From: Acrasis kona
Lineage: Eukaryota; Heterolobosea; Eutetramitea; Acrasida; Acrasidae
Assembly (NCBI GenBank): GCA_026419775.2
Contig: JAOPGA020001916.1
Location: forward strand, 1 to 22,591
Reading direction: 5' to 3'
DNA: 22,591 nt
Shown: piece by piece, positions 1 to 7,924 of the stretch
How positions within the stretch are numbered: the stretch's first letter is position 1
Layout: each line of letters begins with the position of its first letter
The notes under the pieces: generated by a model
Told to the model about the DNA's origin: nothing
The model's database searches: none
Seen by the model: the letters and a program-made list of their open reading frames with translations, nothing else
Program-made: the position numbers and the translations under genes

Positions 1-3000
1 ATTAAATTTACATTATTTATAAATGACTCTATACACGCCGAAGGCCCGCCTAGCTTGGCGGATTTGATGGCGTGCGTTGCGCAACGCGCGTGCCAGATGG
101 AGTAAGAGGTCTCCATCAAAATGGTTGATATCTTCCTCAACACTTGGAGTGGCTTTTTGACTGGTATCTTACTAGAAAAACGCTTAACTACATCCATACT
201 AGTGTAACCAAGTAGACTAGCATAAATAGTAGCTTTACGCTTGTCAGTCATAGGATGTTCGTCAAAATCAAAACCACTCTGGTACAGTGTAAAAGGAAGA
301 CCCCAGAATTTAAATGAGCCCTTTATAAGTGAACCTGGCAGCAAATTGCTACGAATCAGTTCATTAATTGATCGCATTGCGTCATATGTGTATGGCAAAT
401 TTTTGCGACAATTTAGAAGAACATGGGATTGGTCCTCATGTTGCAAACAACACCTCGGGCATTTGGTGTTGATTATTTGATTTTTGTCGTCCCAATACTG
501 CATTTTAGAGAGTGTACAGAGTTGATTGGAACGGAGACGGAGGAGGAAGATCTGTTTGGGTCGCGACATAAGGTTGGTGTTGACGCTGGCTTTGATATTA
601 TATTCATCGTGGAGAATATTATATTTGTAGTCCGAGGAGTTGGAGATGGGGGACAGAAGGTAGTCGGAAACAGCACTACGAACAGAGGAGTGTGGAACTT
701 CACCTTTGCAAACAATGTCGAAAAGAAGTGAGGATGAAGGACTAATGTCGTTGATGTAGTGGTTGTTAAGTCCCAGCTTTGCAAATTCATCCGCTGCTTC
801 ATTACCAGGAATGTTGGCATGGGCCTGAACATAAATGAACTCGCAGCTTGCGAGTCGATTCCTCTCTGAAATAATGGCAGAGAGAAGCTGATGGTCGCAC
901 ACTCGGAGTTTTTCTTCTAAAGAGCTCAGCTTTGAGAAGCTGTGAACTGCTTCAATCCCAGAGAGACAGTCAGTCATAACGGTGACATTTTGACCATCTC
1001 TGGAGCGTCTTAAAGCTTGGAGGAATCCATACAGTTCTGCTCTATAGTTGTTGGCAATGCCAGGTATTCTACCATACTCCACCTTATCAAAGTTATCACT
1101 ATTAACTACAGCGTAAGCGGCAATAGTTTTGTCTTTGTTTGCGGAGCCATCTGTGTACCATGTGACAGCATTTCCATCGCTATTTATGTCATTAGTTGTG
1201 GGTCTAACGAGATTGGAGCGAGCATCCTCTAGAAACAGTGCAACTTTACCTTTGTCTGGCGAAACCAAAGTGCGTGCCACTGTCCTGTAGTAGAAATCTT
1301 TCAAGTCAACATCTAAGATATCCGAGAGCTGTTGAACATTATCAACATCAGACCAGAAAGGGTCGTTTAGAAGTTGTATATTTTTGGCAGCGAGAAGACG
1401 CGAAGTCTCGGAATCTGTTGTGTGCTTGTTACAAGCGGTAAGCACATATGAAGATGCGTTTATCAGCAGTAAGTTGTCAATCATGTGCAGATTAGCGGAG
1501 TAAAGCAAATTGCACGAGTTCACCAGATAAGAGTTTACACGATTTGTGTGAAAAATTCGTGTTTTGGACATAGCTGGGTGGACATGCAACCGGTTAGCAA
1601 GCTGGATGTCAATGAATCGTTGCTTGGTGGTGTCGAAGAGATGGGGATCAGTGTTGGAGTTTAAGGACTTGTGAAGCCCAACAAAAACTTCAGTTTTGAT
1701 CATATCTGAATCGTCCACCTTGTAGAGGTTGTTGCATAGTTTACAGAAGAGTCTACAGAGGGTAGGGTGCTTCACAATGTTTTTATAGACAGTAGTAGGG
1801 ATGCCGTCAATGCCCGGTGAAGAGTTCAGCAACTTCTTGATTTTTGTTTGTATCTCCTCAACCGTTATAGGATCTGTTAGTGATGTATCGTTGGACCAGT
1901 CTGGTTGGTCTTTAAAATGTTTCGCTAGGTCATTAATACATGTCTCCTGTACAATTGGGAAGTAATTCAGTATTCCTTTTTTAATCTTGACCTTCAATTT
2001 TTTACTTGATTTAGTCCTGAAGTAGTCCTCAATCTCCTTAAGTCCCCCATATTCGCTTGCAATCATAGGACCTGTTCTCTCGCGTTTCTTAGCTAGTTTG
2101 TATGCACTGTTGCTGCCCATGTCATTAATTTGCTTCTTCCAGCTATTTATGCTCAGTTCAATATCTTCTTCAGCTAGTTTAGCTAATTCCTTCTTGAGAT
2201 CCGCTATTTTGAATAATTCTTCAGCAGTCACTTGAACCCTCCTTGCTCTTTTGTTTTGAATTTTATATTTGGCATAATACAGTCTCCTTGTAAGTTTTTT
2301 CCGCTTTAAAGAATTGAATTCGCTAGATTGTGGTATTGGTTGGTTGATCAGATTGCACTCTTCCCCAGTCTTGTTGATACAATCTTCCCAGTAATGAATC
2401 GAATCAAGATCACCCTTTCTCAAGTGTTGTATCAATTTATTTGTAAATGTTTCCGATTCGTCATCATTCCATTTCCTCTTCCATCTTCTTTTAGGAGTGT
2501 AGCTGGGGTATGTCTTGATCTCAACACATGTGGATATTGGGGCGTAGTCACTGAATGGGCTGAAAGCATGTACTTTATCTAGCTTGTGGTCTTGATTGGC
2601 TTCATCAATCAGGAAATAATCAATTCTGGTCGTTGCTCCTGCTGCCTTGTGTCTGAATGTAGGTTCCACTGGTGTGATGTCCTTAAGCCCAAGTTCATCG
2701 AATAAATCTCTCCAAATTGCTTTCCTTCTATTGTTGGTGTCGTCGTTATTCTGGATGTTCCAGTCGCCCACTAAGATAGTTTTCCATTTAAGATCATTAC
2801 CTCTCTCCACTACTTCTCGCAATTGCTCTGCCATCTTGTCAACAGTATTGATGCTGCGTGGCTTGCTATTTGCCGGGGCATACGCGCATACAATTTGCAC
2901 ATGTGATTCCCCATTGGCAATGTGAAGTGTGGCTAGTCTTCCCTCAACCTGCTTCTCATGTCTATACCATTGGCTTCCCTTAAACCATTTGGACTTTTTA

Positions 3001-3281
3001 TTAATCAGGAAGGCTGTACCACCATATGTTCTTGCAACACCTCCTCTTCTGTTAATTCTCGCCACACTTGGTAGGTTTAGATAGAGGTCAAAGCTGCTGC
3101 GCAGGTAGCTCCTGATTTGGTCAATCCATTTTTTGCTATAGTTCTGGTTTATCTCGGCTAGTGCCAAGATGTCAACAGTCTGTCCCAGTCGTTCAACATC
3201 ACCAAGTTTAGTGTTGGTTAGGGTGTCAATGTTCCAAAATGCCAACTTGAGGTCTGAAGTGTTCACTGAAAGATCATTCAT
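1..3281 (-). CDS. LINE-A ORF2: endonuclease, partial RT, RNase H, zinc knuckle (partial at window edge)
   Basis: The frame starts at the ATG at 3281-3279 and I read it codon by codon to position 1 without a stop (1,093 codons, still open). Residues 1-250 are an APE-type endonuclease: FWN at 15-17, catalytic-type Glu43 in LALAEIN, CAYAP at 132-136, GDWN at 172-175, RIDYFLI from 219. The usual SDH triad reads SDY, with Tyr246 where the catalytic His is expected. A reverse-transcriptase fingers start is seen at 487-493 (SSPGIDG). The palm motifs (the FDxxD-like motif A, xQGxPLSP motif B, xxDD motif C) are not found between there and RNase H, so about 250 residues appear to be missing in frame. 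RNase H has D711, E749, D771 and D831. A knuckle C941-x2-C944-x8-H953-x4-C958 follows. It should bind target DNA and RNA but cannot polymerise. Confidence 0.88.
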   Translation of the reverse strand, partial: MNDLSVNTSDLKLAFWNIDTLTNTKLGDVERLGQTVDILALAEINQNYSKKWIDQIRSYLRSSFDLYLNLPSVARINRRGGVARTYGGTAFLINKKSKWFKGSQWYRHEKQVEGRLATLHIANGESHVQIVCAYAPANSKPRSINTVDKMAEQLREVVERGNDLKWKTILVGDWNIQNNDDTNNRRKAIWRDLFDELGLKDITPVEPTFRHKAAGATTRIDYFLIDEANQDHKLDKVHAFSPFSDYAPISTCVEIKTYPSYTPKRRWKRKWNDDESETFTNKLIQHLRKGDLDSIHYWEDCINKTGEECNLINQPIPQSSEFNSLKRKKLTRRLYYAKYKIQNKRARRVQVTAEELFKIADLKKELAKLAEEDIELSINSWKKQINDMGSNSAYKLAKKRERTGPMIASEYGGLKEIEDYFRTKSSKKLKVKIKKGILNYFPIVQETCINDLAKHFKDQPDWSNDTSLTDPITVEEIQTKIKKLLNSSPGIDGIPTTVYKNIVKHPTLCRLFCKLCNNLYKVDDSDMIKTEVFVGLHKSLNSNTDPHLFDTTKQRFIDIQLANRLHVHPAMSKTRIFHTNRVNSYLVNSCNLLYSANLHMIDNLLLINASSYVLTACNKHTTDSETSRLLAAKNIQLLNDPFWSDVDNVQQLSDILDVDLKDFYYRTVARTLVSPDKGKVALFLEDARSNLVRPTTNDINSDGNAVTWYTDGSANKDKTIAAYAVVNSDNFDKVEYGRIPGIANNYRAELYGFLQALRRSRDGQNVTVMTDCLSGIEAVHSFSKLSSLEEKLRVCDHQLLSAIISERNRLASCEFIYVQAHANIPGNEAADEFAKLGLNNHYINDISPSSSLLFDIVCKGEVPHSSVRSAVSDYLLSPISNSSDYKYNILHDEYNIKASVNTNLMSRPKQIFLLRLRSNQLCTLSKMQYWDDKNQIINTKCPRCCLQHEDQSHVLLNCRKNLPYTYDAMRSINELIRSNLLPGSLIKGSFKFWGLPFTLYQSGFDFDEHPMTDKRKATIYASLLGYTSMDVVKRFSSKIPVKKPLQVLRKISTILMETSYSIWHARCATHAIKSAKLGGPSACIESFINNVNL
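3278..3281 (-). promoter_or_regulatory. ATGA stop-start overlap between LINE-A ORF1 and ORF2
   Basis: ORF1 ends with TGA at 3280-3278 and the ORF2 ATG occupies 3281-3279, giving a shared ATGA. Overlapping stop/start codons are known in LINEs such as SART1, where ORF2 is translated by termination-reinitiation coupled to ORF1. The arrangement here suggests the same mode. Confidence 0.6.
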
Positions 3282-4789
3282 TTTGGCTCTTGATTGAAGC
3301 TTTTACACTTCTTTTGTTGTTGCTCTGAACCTGGGGAATTGGATGGTGTTGAGCGATCTCTCTTTGCTGAGTGGGGTTGTTGAGTGCTGGGGCGTGGTGG
3401 TGTTTGGTTTTGGTATTGTGGTTGGGGCTCATGAAGAAATTTAACAGCGAGGAGTTCAGAGAGTTTGTTGATGCTGGTGATTTGCTCACTGTGATTCTGC
3501 TGTGCCGCGAACAGGGCCATAATCGATTGATGGTGGTCGTTACTCCTGGTCTGTTGGTTGTTGATGGTTTGCTGTTGGGTAGTCATTGCGTTCTGTAAAA
3601 GTTCAATGCATTTCCCATGATGTTCCATCATTCTTCCGGTAGCTTCCATCATTTTTTCAGAAGCATCTTGTCTTTCCTTCATTTTCGCCATCTCTTGTCG
3701 CATTTCCTCTATTTGTGCATTCACATCTTTGTTGATCTGTTGTTGCTCCGTGTTAGTTTGTTGTTGCTCATTGTTGGCCTTGGTGAGGGTTTGAACGCAT
3801 TTCCTGGTGTCGTCATCTACCTCCGCTCCTTTGTCTTTTTTGACATTTGCAACCAGATTTCCTACTGCTTGGACTTTGAGTGCAAATGTTTTATCACTGT
3901 AATTCTGCAGAAATTCTTTGTCCGCCTCACTGTTCACTTTGACTCTTAGTGTGCAGTTTTTGGCCGATGAGGGTCTGTATTCAATCCCGGTGATGCAAAA
4001 GTTTTCGGGGGCCTCTGTGAATTGATTGACTTTGTTGGTGATGGCTTTGGCGATTTCGGATGTAGTGATTTTATCAATTCTAGATCTTTCACTATGTATT
4101 AAAGTGACTATGATTGCATCTCTATCGTATTTGGTGCTGCCTCTGTACCTCCAATCAATCAGTTCAGCTTTGGAGTTTCCCTTCTTGATGTTTGCTTGCG
4201 CGGCTTTCCGCTGGGTATCATTAAGGTAACCACTGAAATTTGGTGATCTGATAACCAATCCTGGTGTGCTTCCACTGTCCTTTACAAGTTGTTCAAGTCC
4301 ATTTCGGAATGTGTCATCAGCTTCGGTTCTTGCGCTCTCTTTCCTTAGGTGTGCTGCTTTTTTTGTCAACTCAATTTTCGAGAGTTCCGAGTAGATATCA
4401 ATGTTCCAGTTGTCCGCATAGCCCTCAATGTATGCAATTTCAAGACCCTCCAACATTCGCCATAGCCGTGGTTCGTGTAGTAGAACCGATTTAACCTTGA
4501 TGGTATGTTTCGGAAGTTGTCCCTTCGCGAGGTCATTAACAGTGAGCGCCTTGTAAGCAATGAAGTTCTTCCGCATTTGTTCTTGTTCGAGTATTCTATT
4601 GAACATGGTGTCTCGATCATTAATGGACATGAAGTTCACTTCAAACCCTGGAATTCTCATGGATGTCACCCTTGCACTTGATCCGATATCTGCGTCAATG
4701 TTTTCAAGGGCTTTCTCCAGGTCTGTTTCGTCCATTTTATCAGGCCTTCCCAGTAGGAAAATTGAGTAGCAGTTCTCATCCGGAGTCAT
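3278..4789 (-). CDS. LINE-A ORF1: RNA-binding/coiled-coil-type protein
   Basis: This 503-codon ORF lies directly upstream of ORF2 and overlaps it by 4 nt, which identifies it as ORF1 of the same element. The N-terminal ~330 residues are a mixed alpha/beta region without a motif I can name. Roughly residues 335-430 are rich in Gln, Glu, Lys and Met with heptad-like spacing (for example QIEEMRQEMAKMKERQDASE), suggesting a trimerising or dimerising coiled coil as in other LINE ORF1 proteins. The tail is Pro/Gln/Ser/Lys-rich and basic. No CCHC knuckle is visible. ORF1 proteins of this kind coat the element RNA into a particle. The annotated ATG is the first in the uninterrupted frame, but the frame continues upstream past a single TGA (4891-4889) to ATGs at 5002 and 5029, so the original start may lie there. 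Confidence 0.8.
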   Translation of the reverse strand: MTPDENCYSIFLLGRPDKMDETDLEKALENIDADIGSSARVTSMRIPGFEVNFMSINDRDTMFNRILEQEQMRKNFIAYKALTVNDLAKGQLPKHTIKVKSVLLHEPRLWRMLEGLEIAYIEGYADNWNIDIYSELSKIELTKKAAHLRKESARTEADDTFRNGLEQLVKDSGSTPGLVIRSPNFSGYLNDTQRKAAQANIKKGNSKAELIDWRYRGSTKYDRDAIIVTLIHSERSRIDKITTSEIAKAITNKVNQFTEAPENFCITGIEYRPSSAKNCTLRVKVNSEADKEFLQNYSDKTFALKVQAVGNLVANVKKDKGAEVDDDTRKCVQTLTKANNEQQQTNTEQQQINKDVNAQIEEMRQEMAKMKERQDASEKMMEATGRMMEHHGKCIELLQNAMTTQQQTINNQQTRSNDHHQSIMALFAAQQNHSEQITSINKLSELLAVKFLHEPQPQYQNQTPPRPSTQQPHSAKRDRSTPSNSPGSEQQQKKCKSFNQEPK

Positions 4790-4888
4790 TAAAGGGTCTT
4801 TAATTGCCCTCTTGATCCATTCTTTTACGTCGCTGGATGTGTCAATGGCATCAATGCTCTTAAGGGTTTCCTGGCTTGGTTCCTCGTT

Positions 4889-5029
4889 TCAATTTACACT
4901 GTTTGTAAGGTTCTGTTGAATGGTGCTCCATGATTGTAAACGTATTTGGGTTATTCTTGGTTGGCTTGAATGGTTTCCTTGCTCGATGGTGTCTACTTGC
5001 ATGTTATCGGTGTTGTTGGTTGCTTGCAT
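4889..5029 (-). pseudogene. Probable 5' extension of LINE-A ORF1, cut off by one in-frame TGA
   Basis: In the same frame as ORF1, ATGs at 5029-5027 and 5002-5000 open a stretch of about 45 codons (MQATNNTDNMQVDTIEQGNH at its start) that ends at TGA 4891-4889. After the TGA the frame stays open for 33 codons (NEEPSQETLKSIDAIDTSSD...) to the ATG at 4789. Two open segments in one frame separated by one stop suggest that ORF1 once began here. Alternatively this is 5' UTR and the match in frame is chance. The codon could derive from CGA (Arg). Confidence 0.5.
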
Positions 5030-5043
5030 TGTTTTAGGTATGA

Positions 5044-5836
5044 TTACTTCTTTTTCCCTCTCTTTGTGTGTTCGTTTATTAAAAACAATTTTACAAACTT
5101 TATTGGGTTGTCTTTATCTATTCTTTTGGGCGCCAGAATTTCCCAACGGTTTTGTGACACAAGGGGTTGTACGAAACTAACAAGGTGTCTATCAGAATAG
5201 GCATATTTTATTTTATGATCTTTTAATCTGTGGTTTGTTGAGACGAAGTAATCCTTCTTGTTTTTGATCATTGCAATATAGAATTCTTTTCCTGACATGT
5301 CTCTTCAATGCTTCTTATATCTCCTTCCATAATATCTGTATAGGGTTTTTCTTCTAAATATCTTCCATTCCTGTCTCTTTTGCGGTTCACTGACCGACTT
5401 GTGGTCCAATGTGACTTGTTGAGGTCCGCTCAACTTGGTTTTTGTAAACATCGACGCCTTCGTAATTGTCAACTTCTTCAAAGTGATCTTCCTCCTCTTC
5501 ATCAAGATAGCCTTCTTGTCCTTCTTGTTCCTCTTGAGAAAAATTATCTTCATCAACATTCCTATCATTGTAAATATGATTACAATAACGAAGCTCTTTA
5601 TCCCGTATTTTATTAATTTCTTGACCGCTAACAGCTGCTACCTCTATGTTGTCATTTGCATTTGTTCCGCTGTCTATTGCTTCAAATTCGTATGCGTTTT
5701 GAATGGCAATCTGCTCCTTCAGTGGGACTTCACTGTTGCCTACATTTAAGTTACGTTCAGCAGCCTTTTGCCTAAGTTTGGCATACTGTGCTCTGTCTTG
5801 GCTTCGGCCAACAGATGATTTGTTTGGAGTACCCAT
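5044..5836 (-). pseudogene. Gene L: unrecognised gene with acidic segment, broken, abuts LINE-A
   Basis: The ATG at 5836-5834 opens 149 codons (to 5387) starting MGTPNKSSVGRSQDRAQYAK. The segment around residues 100-130 is strongly acidic (EEQEGQEG, DEEEEDHFEEVD). A second frame on the same strand carries on from about 5450 to 5044, interrupted by TGA 5307-5305, with a basic stretch (KRQEWKIFRRK, YYGRRYKKH) and then about 84 codons ending HTKRGKKK. The shift suggests one indel near 5450. The first 20 codons and the upstream region match the start of the dioxygenase copy at 9925 almost exactly, in the opposite orientation, so both genes began from the same promoter and N-terminal exon. The 3' part stops where LINE-A begins, so the LINE insertion probably truncated it. 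I do not recognise the family. An accessory or transposase-like protein of the same mobile unit is possible. Confidence 0.55.
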
Positions 5837-5878
5837 GGTCTTTTGTGCGAAGAAGTATTACAAAACTATTTAGTTGCA

Positions 5879-5959
5879 CAAGCTGCTGTACAGGCTAGCT
5901 CACTTGACTTTAATAGCGATGGATGTAATCATTGCAAGCTGCTGTACAGGCTAGCTCAC
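5879..5959 (-). promoter_or_regulatory. Twin 25-bp direct repeats upstream of gene L
   Basis: Two identical 25-bp copies (5879-5903 and 5935-5959; core GCTGTACAGGCTAGCTCAC on the plus strand) are spaced 56 bp apart and begin 42 bp upstream of the gene L ATG. The same pair with the same spacing lies upstream of the ATG at 9925. The GCTAGC and TGTACA cores are palindromic. This looks like a protein-binding or promoter module conserved between the two copies. Confidence 0.55.
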
Positions 5960-5969
5960 GCAGATACAT

Positions 5970-6180
5970 TTTGCATAAAGATGTGCAATAATGTACAAGC
6001 CGTATCATTATTCAACTTCAGCACATTTATTCAACTTCAGCACAATCCGTGATTATATCGCTTTCGATCATTCACTACAACATCAACAAATTATACACAC
6101 CTACTTTCACTCAATCTACGGTCTTAATTACATTTATCGTAACATCAACAACAACTTTAACTCAAACTGTATGGTTCTAA
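5970..6180 (+). repeat. Left arm of a large imperfect palindrome
   Basis: Positions 6018-6180 match the reverse complement of 6822-6984 almost exactly by eye (about 160 bp, shared landmarks TTCAACTTCAGCACAATCC and CAACTTTAACTCAAACTG). Positions 5975-6008 match the reverse complement of 7200-7245. The sequence outward (5836-5970) continues as the reverse complement of 9785-9925. Gene L and this arm therefore form an inverted copy of 6822-10000 from which the equivalent of about 7246-9784 is missing. Confidence 0.75.
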
Positions 6181-6269
6181 AAACTTTCAATTTGTTTTGG
6201 GTCGAAATTAATTTTTGATTTTTACTAGAGATATATTAAAATGCTCAATAATGCGTATCTAGAGTGTTT

Positions 6270-6392
6270 GTTGCTAGCTTTTCAACTTTACATTTGAGTT
6301 AGTAAGAGTTGTTTCTTAAATTCACGATACGTATATTTGAGCTCATCAAGCTTAATAGCTCATAAAAAAATTAAAAATCGAAAAGTTAAGGT
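6270..6392 (+). repeat. ~120 bp repeat D, left copy
   Basis: The stretch from TAGCTTTTCAACTT to AAAAATCGAAAAGTT resembles 16515-16632 in the same orientation, with a shared internal landmark (CGATACGTATATTTGAGC here, CGATACGAATATTTAAGC there). Each copy lies just outside a SINE-like repeat, and the two SINE-like repeats are inverted relative to each other. Its nature is unknown. Confidence 0.55.
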
Positions 6393-6411
6393 TTGTATAA
6401 TCAATCTGACA

Positions 6412-6680
6412 TTAGGGGGTTTATGTGGGGGGAGTACAATAATTGTAAATTGTAGTTTGTACAAGTTAGAATCAATTAAAAGTATGAAGTACAAAATTAT
6501 TAAAGTACAAATTTATTAGTTAAGAAGTACAATTTTATTACTAGTACAAAGTACAAAGTACAAAACACAAAGCCAAAACGCATGAGCGTTTATAAGAAGT
6601 ACAAATTCCCCCTCTGNAATCGAACCCTGGACCGGAACTTTGATACATTCATAAGTTGTACCAACGTATCAATTCTCAGC
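6412..6680 (-). repeat. SINE-like repeat, left copy (tRNA-like head, GTAC-rich body)
   Basis: Read on the minus strand, a tRNA-like head has a D-arm/A-box-like segment (TGATACGTTGGTAC) and a B box GGTTCGATTNC at 6626-6616, the two pol III internal promoter elements. The body follows: TTGTACTTCTTATAAACGC, the palindrome AAACGCTCATGCGTTT (6591-6576), runs of GTACTTT, and a 3' end CACATAAACCCCCTA. The same body occurs inverted at 16280-16497 and, truncated, at 16005-16070. The pair could instead be read as terminal inverted repeats of a 10-kb unit, but the tRNA-like head and a third copy favour a SINE. Confidence 0.6.
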
Positions 6681-6739
6681 CTGGAGATGTGTCAAAGAAT
6701 CGAAATCGTCAATGATAATAATTATCGCGAAAGCTAAAG

Positions 6740-6930
6740 ATGTTGTTGATGTTACGATAGTACCGTAGATTGAGTGAAAGTAGGTGCGTAGTATGTGTTG
6801 ATGTTACGATAAATGTGATTAGAACCATACAGTTTGAGTTAAAGTTGTTGTTGATGTTACGATAAATGTAATTAAAACCGTAGATTGAGTTAAAGTAGGT
6901 GTGTAGAATTTGTTGATGTTGTAGTGAATG
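6740..6930 (+). repeat. Short tandem repeat of 50-60 bp units
   Basis: Three units begin TGTTGATGTTACGATA (near 6748, 6797 and 6848) and continue with variants of AACCRTAGATTGAGTTAAAG. A fourth, degenerate start follows at about 6909. Part of the array is repeated inverted in the left palindrome arm (6080-6178). Confidence 0.65.
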
Positions 6931-7245
6931 ATTGAAAGCGATATAATCANGGATTGTGCTGAAGTTGAATAAATGTGCTGTTCGATAATTATCCGCTGAA
7001 GCTCTGGACTGCTGGAGGCATGTTTTGAAGTATGGTATGGTCGCTCCTCACTGCACTGAGAGACTGTCATTATCTGTTCTGGCGTTTAGACTCTGGACAA
7101 CGGTGGTATGTTTCAAAGTATGGTCGCTCCTCACCGCAAATCAAACCATTCAATTCTGTTTTGTTAATACGTTAATTAAATGTGCTCTTACGTTACCCGA
7201 AATGATACGGCTTGTACATTATTGCACATCTCTATGCAAAGTATG
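6822..7245 (+). repeat. Right arm of the palindrome, with extra internal sequence
   Basis: The reverse complement of 6822-6984 matches 6018-6180, and that of 7200-7245 matches 5975-6008. The ~215 bp between (6985-7199) is absent from the left arm. It contains an imperfect direct repeat of about 55-60 bp (6997-7052 and 7084-7135) sharing GTATGGTCGCTCCTCAC. Confidence 0.65.
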
Positions 7246-7378
7246 TTTAAATGTGAATTGAAACTCCACGATGTTGATATGTACAGATGTGGCTGCATGT
7301 AGAGAGGTCTGTTGATGTTTCGTATAAGGCTGGTCATTCAAAGATTGTACAGCCCAGTCGCTTATGTCTTTCAGGATG
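7246..7378. other. Gene-less stretch outside the left inverted repeat
   Basis: No coding region, repeat or RNA gene could be supported here. It separates the palindrome arm from the inverted repeat at 7379. Confidence 0.4.
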
Positions 7379-7461
7379 GCATGATCTTGTTTTTTCACAA
7401 AAATTTTAAATTGAAAAATTTCGATTATCCAATCGCAATATAGTCAACTATCCCTTACAAT
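7379..7461 (+). repeat. ~83 bp terminal-type inverted repeat, left
   Basis: The stretch from GCATGATCTTGTTTTTTCAC to CCCTTACAAT matches the reverse complement of 15309-15393 over its whole length with scattered differences. Similarity stops sharply at both ends of each copy, as expected of defined termini. The enclosed 8 kb carries the dioxygenase genes. No clear target-site duplication is visible outside (TCAGGATG on the left, TAGTGTGA on the right). Confidence 0.65.
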
Positions 7462-7924
7462 ACATTAATTAAGACAGCTTTGTCATAGTCTTAAAAGAAG
7501 GTTTAAGTCGCCGTTGCGAGGGATGGATGTATTATGCGGGATTGAACATCTGGTCGATTGGTGTGAATTATTATCTCACAAAATAGACACTAACTAATTC
7601 TTTTCAGGTAATTGTGGCATGAAGTATACATGTGTAGTAGGTAAAGGCAGCATTACCCATGCCTATAGAGGCCTAACGGACATTGCATGAAAGATGTTTT
7701 TGATAAAATAGCACATTTATTACATTCTCTGTATCATTACTCTTTTCCGCAGTATGAATCTCTTGGAGCGAAATCTCCTTTCCCAAGTCTCAAATTATAT
7801 AGTCCAATGCTAATAATGATTAAGCCTGTTTGTAGTTTCAAATCATGGTGAAAAATTGTTTCCGTTGAGATTGAGGCAGCAACAGAGTCGTTGATGAATT
7901 AAAAGGTGTTATGCAATACATTTC
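7462..7924. other. Non-coding stretch, nothing recognised
   Basis: About 460 bp of AT-rich sequence with frequent stops in all frames. I see no repeat partner or gene in it. Confidence 0.4.

Larger units (their letters stand above)
1..5100 (-). mobile_element. LINE-A: APE-type non-LTR retrotransposon with RNase H, 3' end beyond the window
   Basis: The element reads on the minus strand with ORF1 upstream and ORF2 downstream, overlapping at an ATGA. ORF2 carries an APE-type endonuclease, a partial reverse transcriptase, RNase H and a CCHC-like knuckle, the order used by RNase H-bearing LINE clades such as I, Tad and their relatives. The clade cannot be fixed because the reverse-transcriptase core is absent. 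The 5' limit is uncertain: the ORF1 frame is open back to about 5115, and an unrelated reading frame of gene L ends at 5044. The 3' UTR and tail lie beyond position 1. The near-intact ORFs suggest a young insertion. No target-site duplication can be assessed because one end is outside the window. Confidence 0.85.

Noticed and set aside
473-832. 119-codon minus-strand ORF
   Set aside because: It is a shadow frame inside LINE-A ORF2, which is open through the whole interval with RNase H motifs in the other frame.
3617-3949. Plus-strand ORF of 110 codons over LINE-A ORF1
   Set aside because: It is antisense to the coiled-coil coding region, and its Phe/Leu/His-rich composition is the complement of Lys/Glu/Gln codons.
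1-5100. Possibility that LINE-A is an LTR retroelement
   Set aside because: An APE-type endonuclease upstream of the RT remnant, an ORF1/ORF2 layout and a C-terminal knuckle are LINE features. No protease, integrase or long terminal repeats are seen.
7025-7261. Short plus-strand ORFs near 7.0-7.3 kb
   Set aside because: They run over tandem and inverted repeat units and have no coding character.
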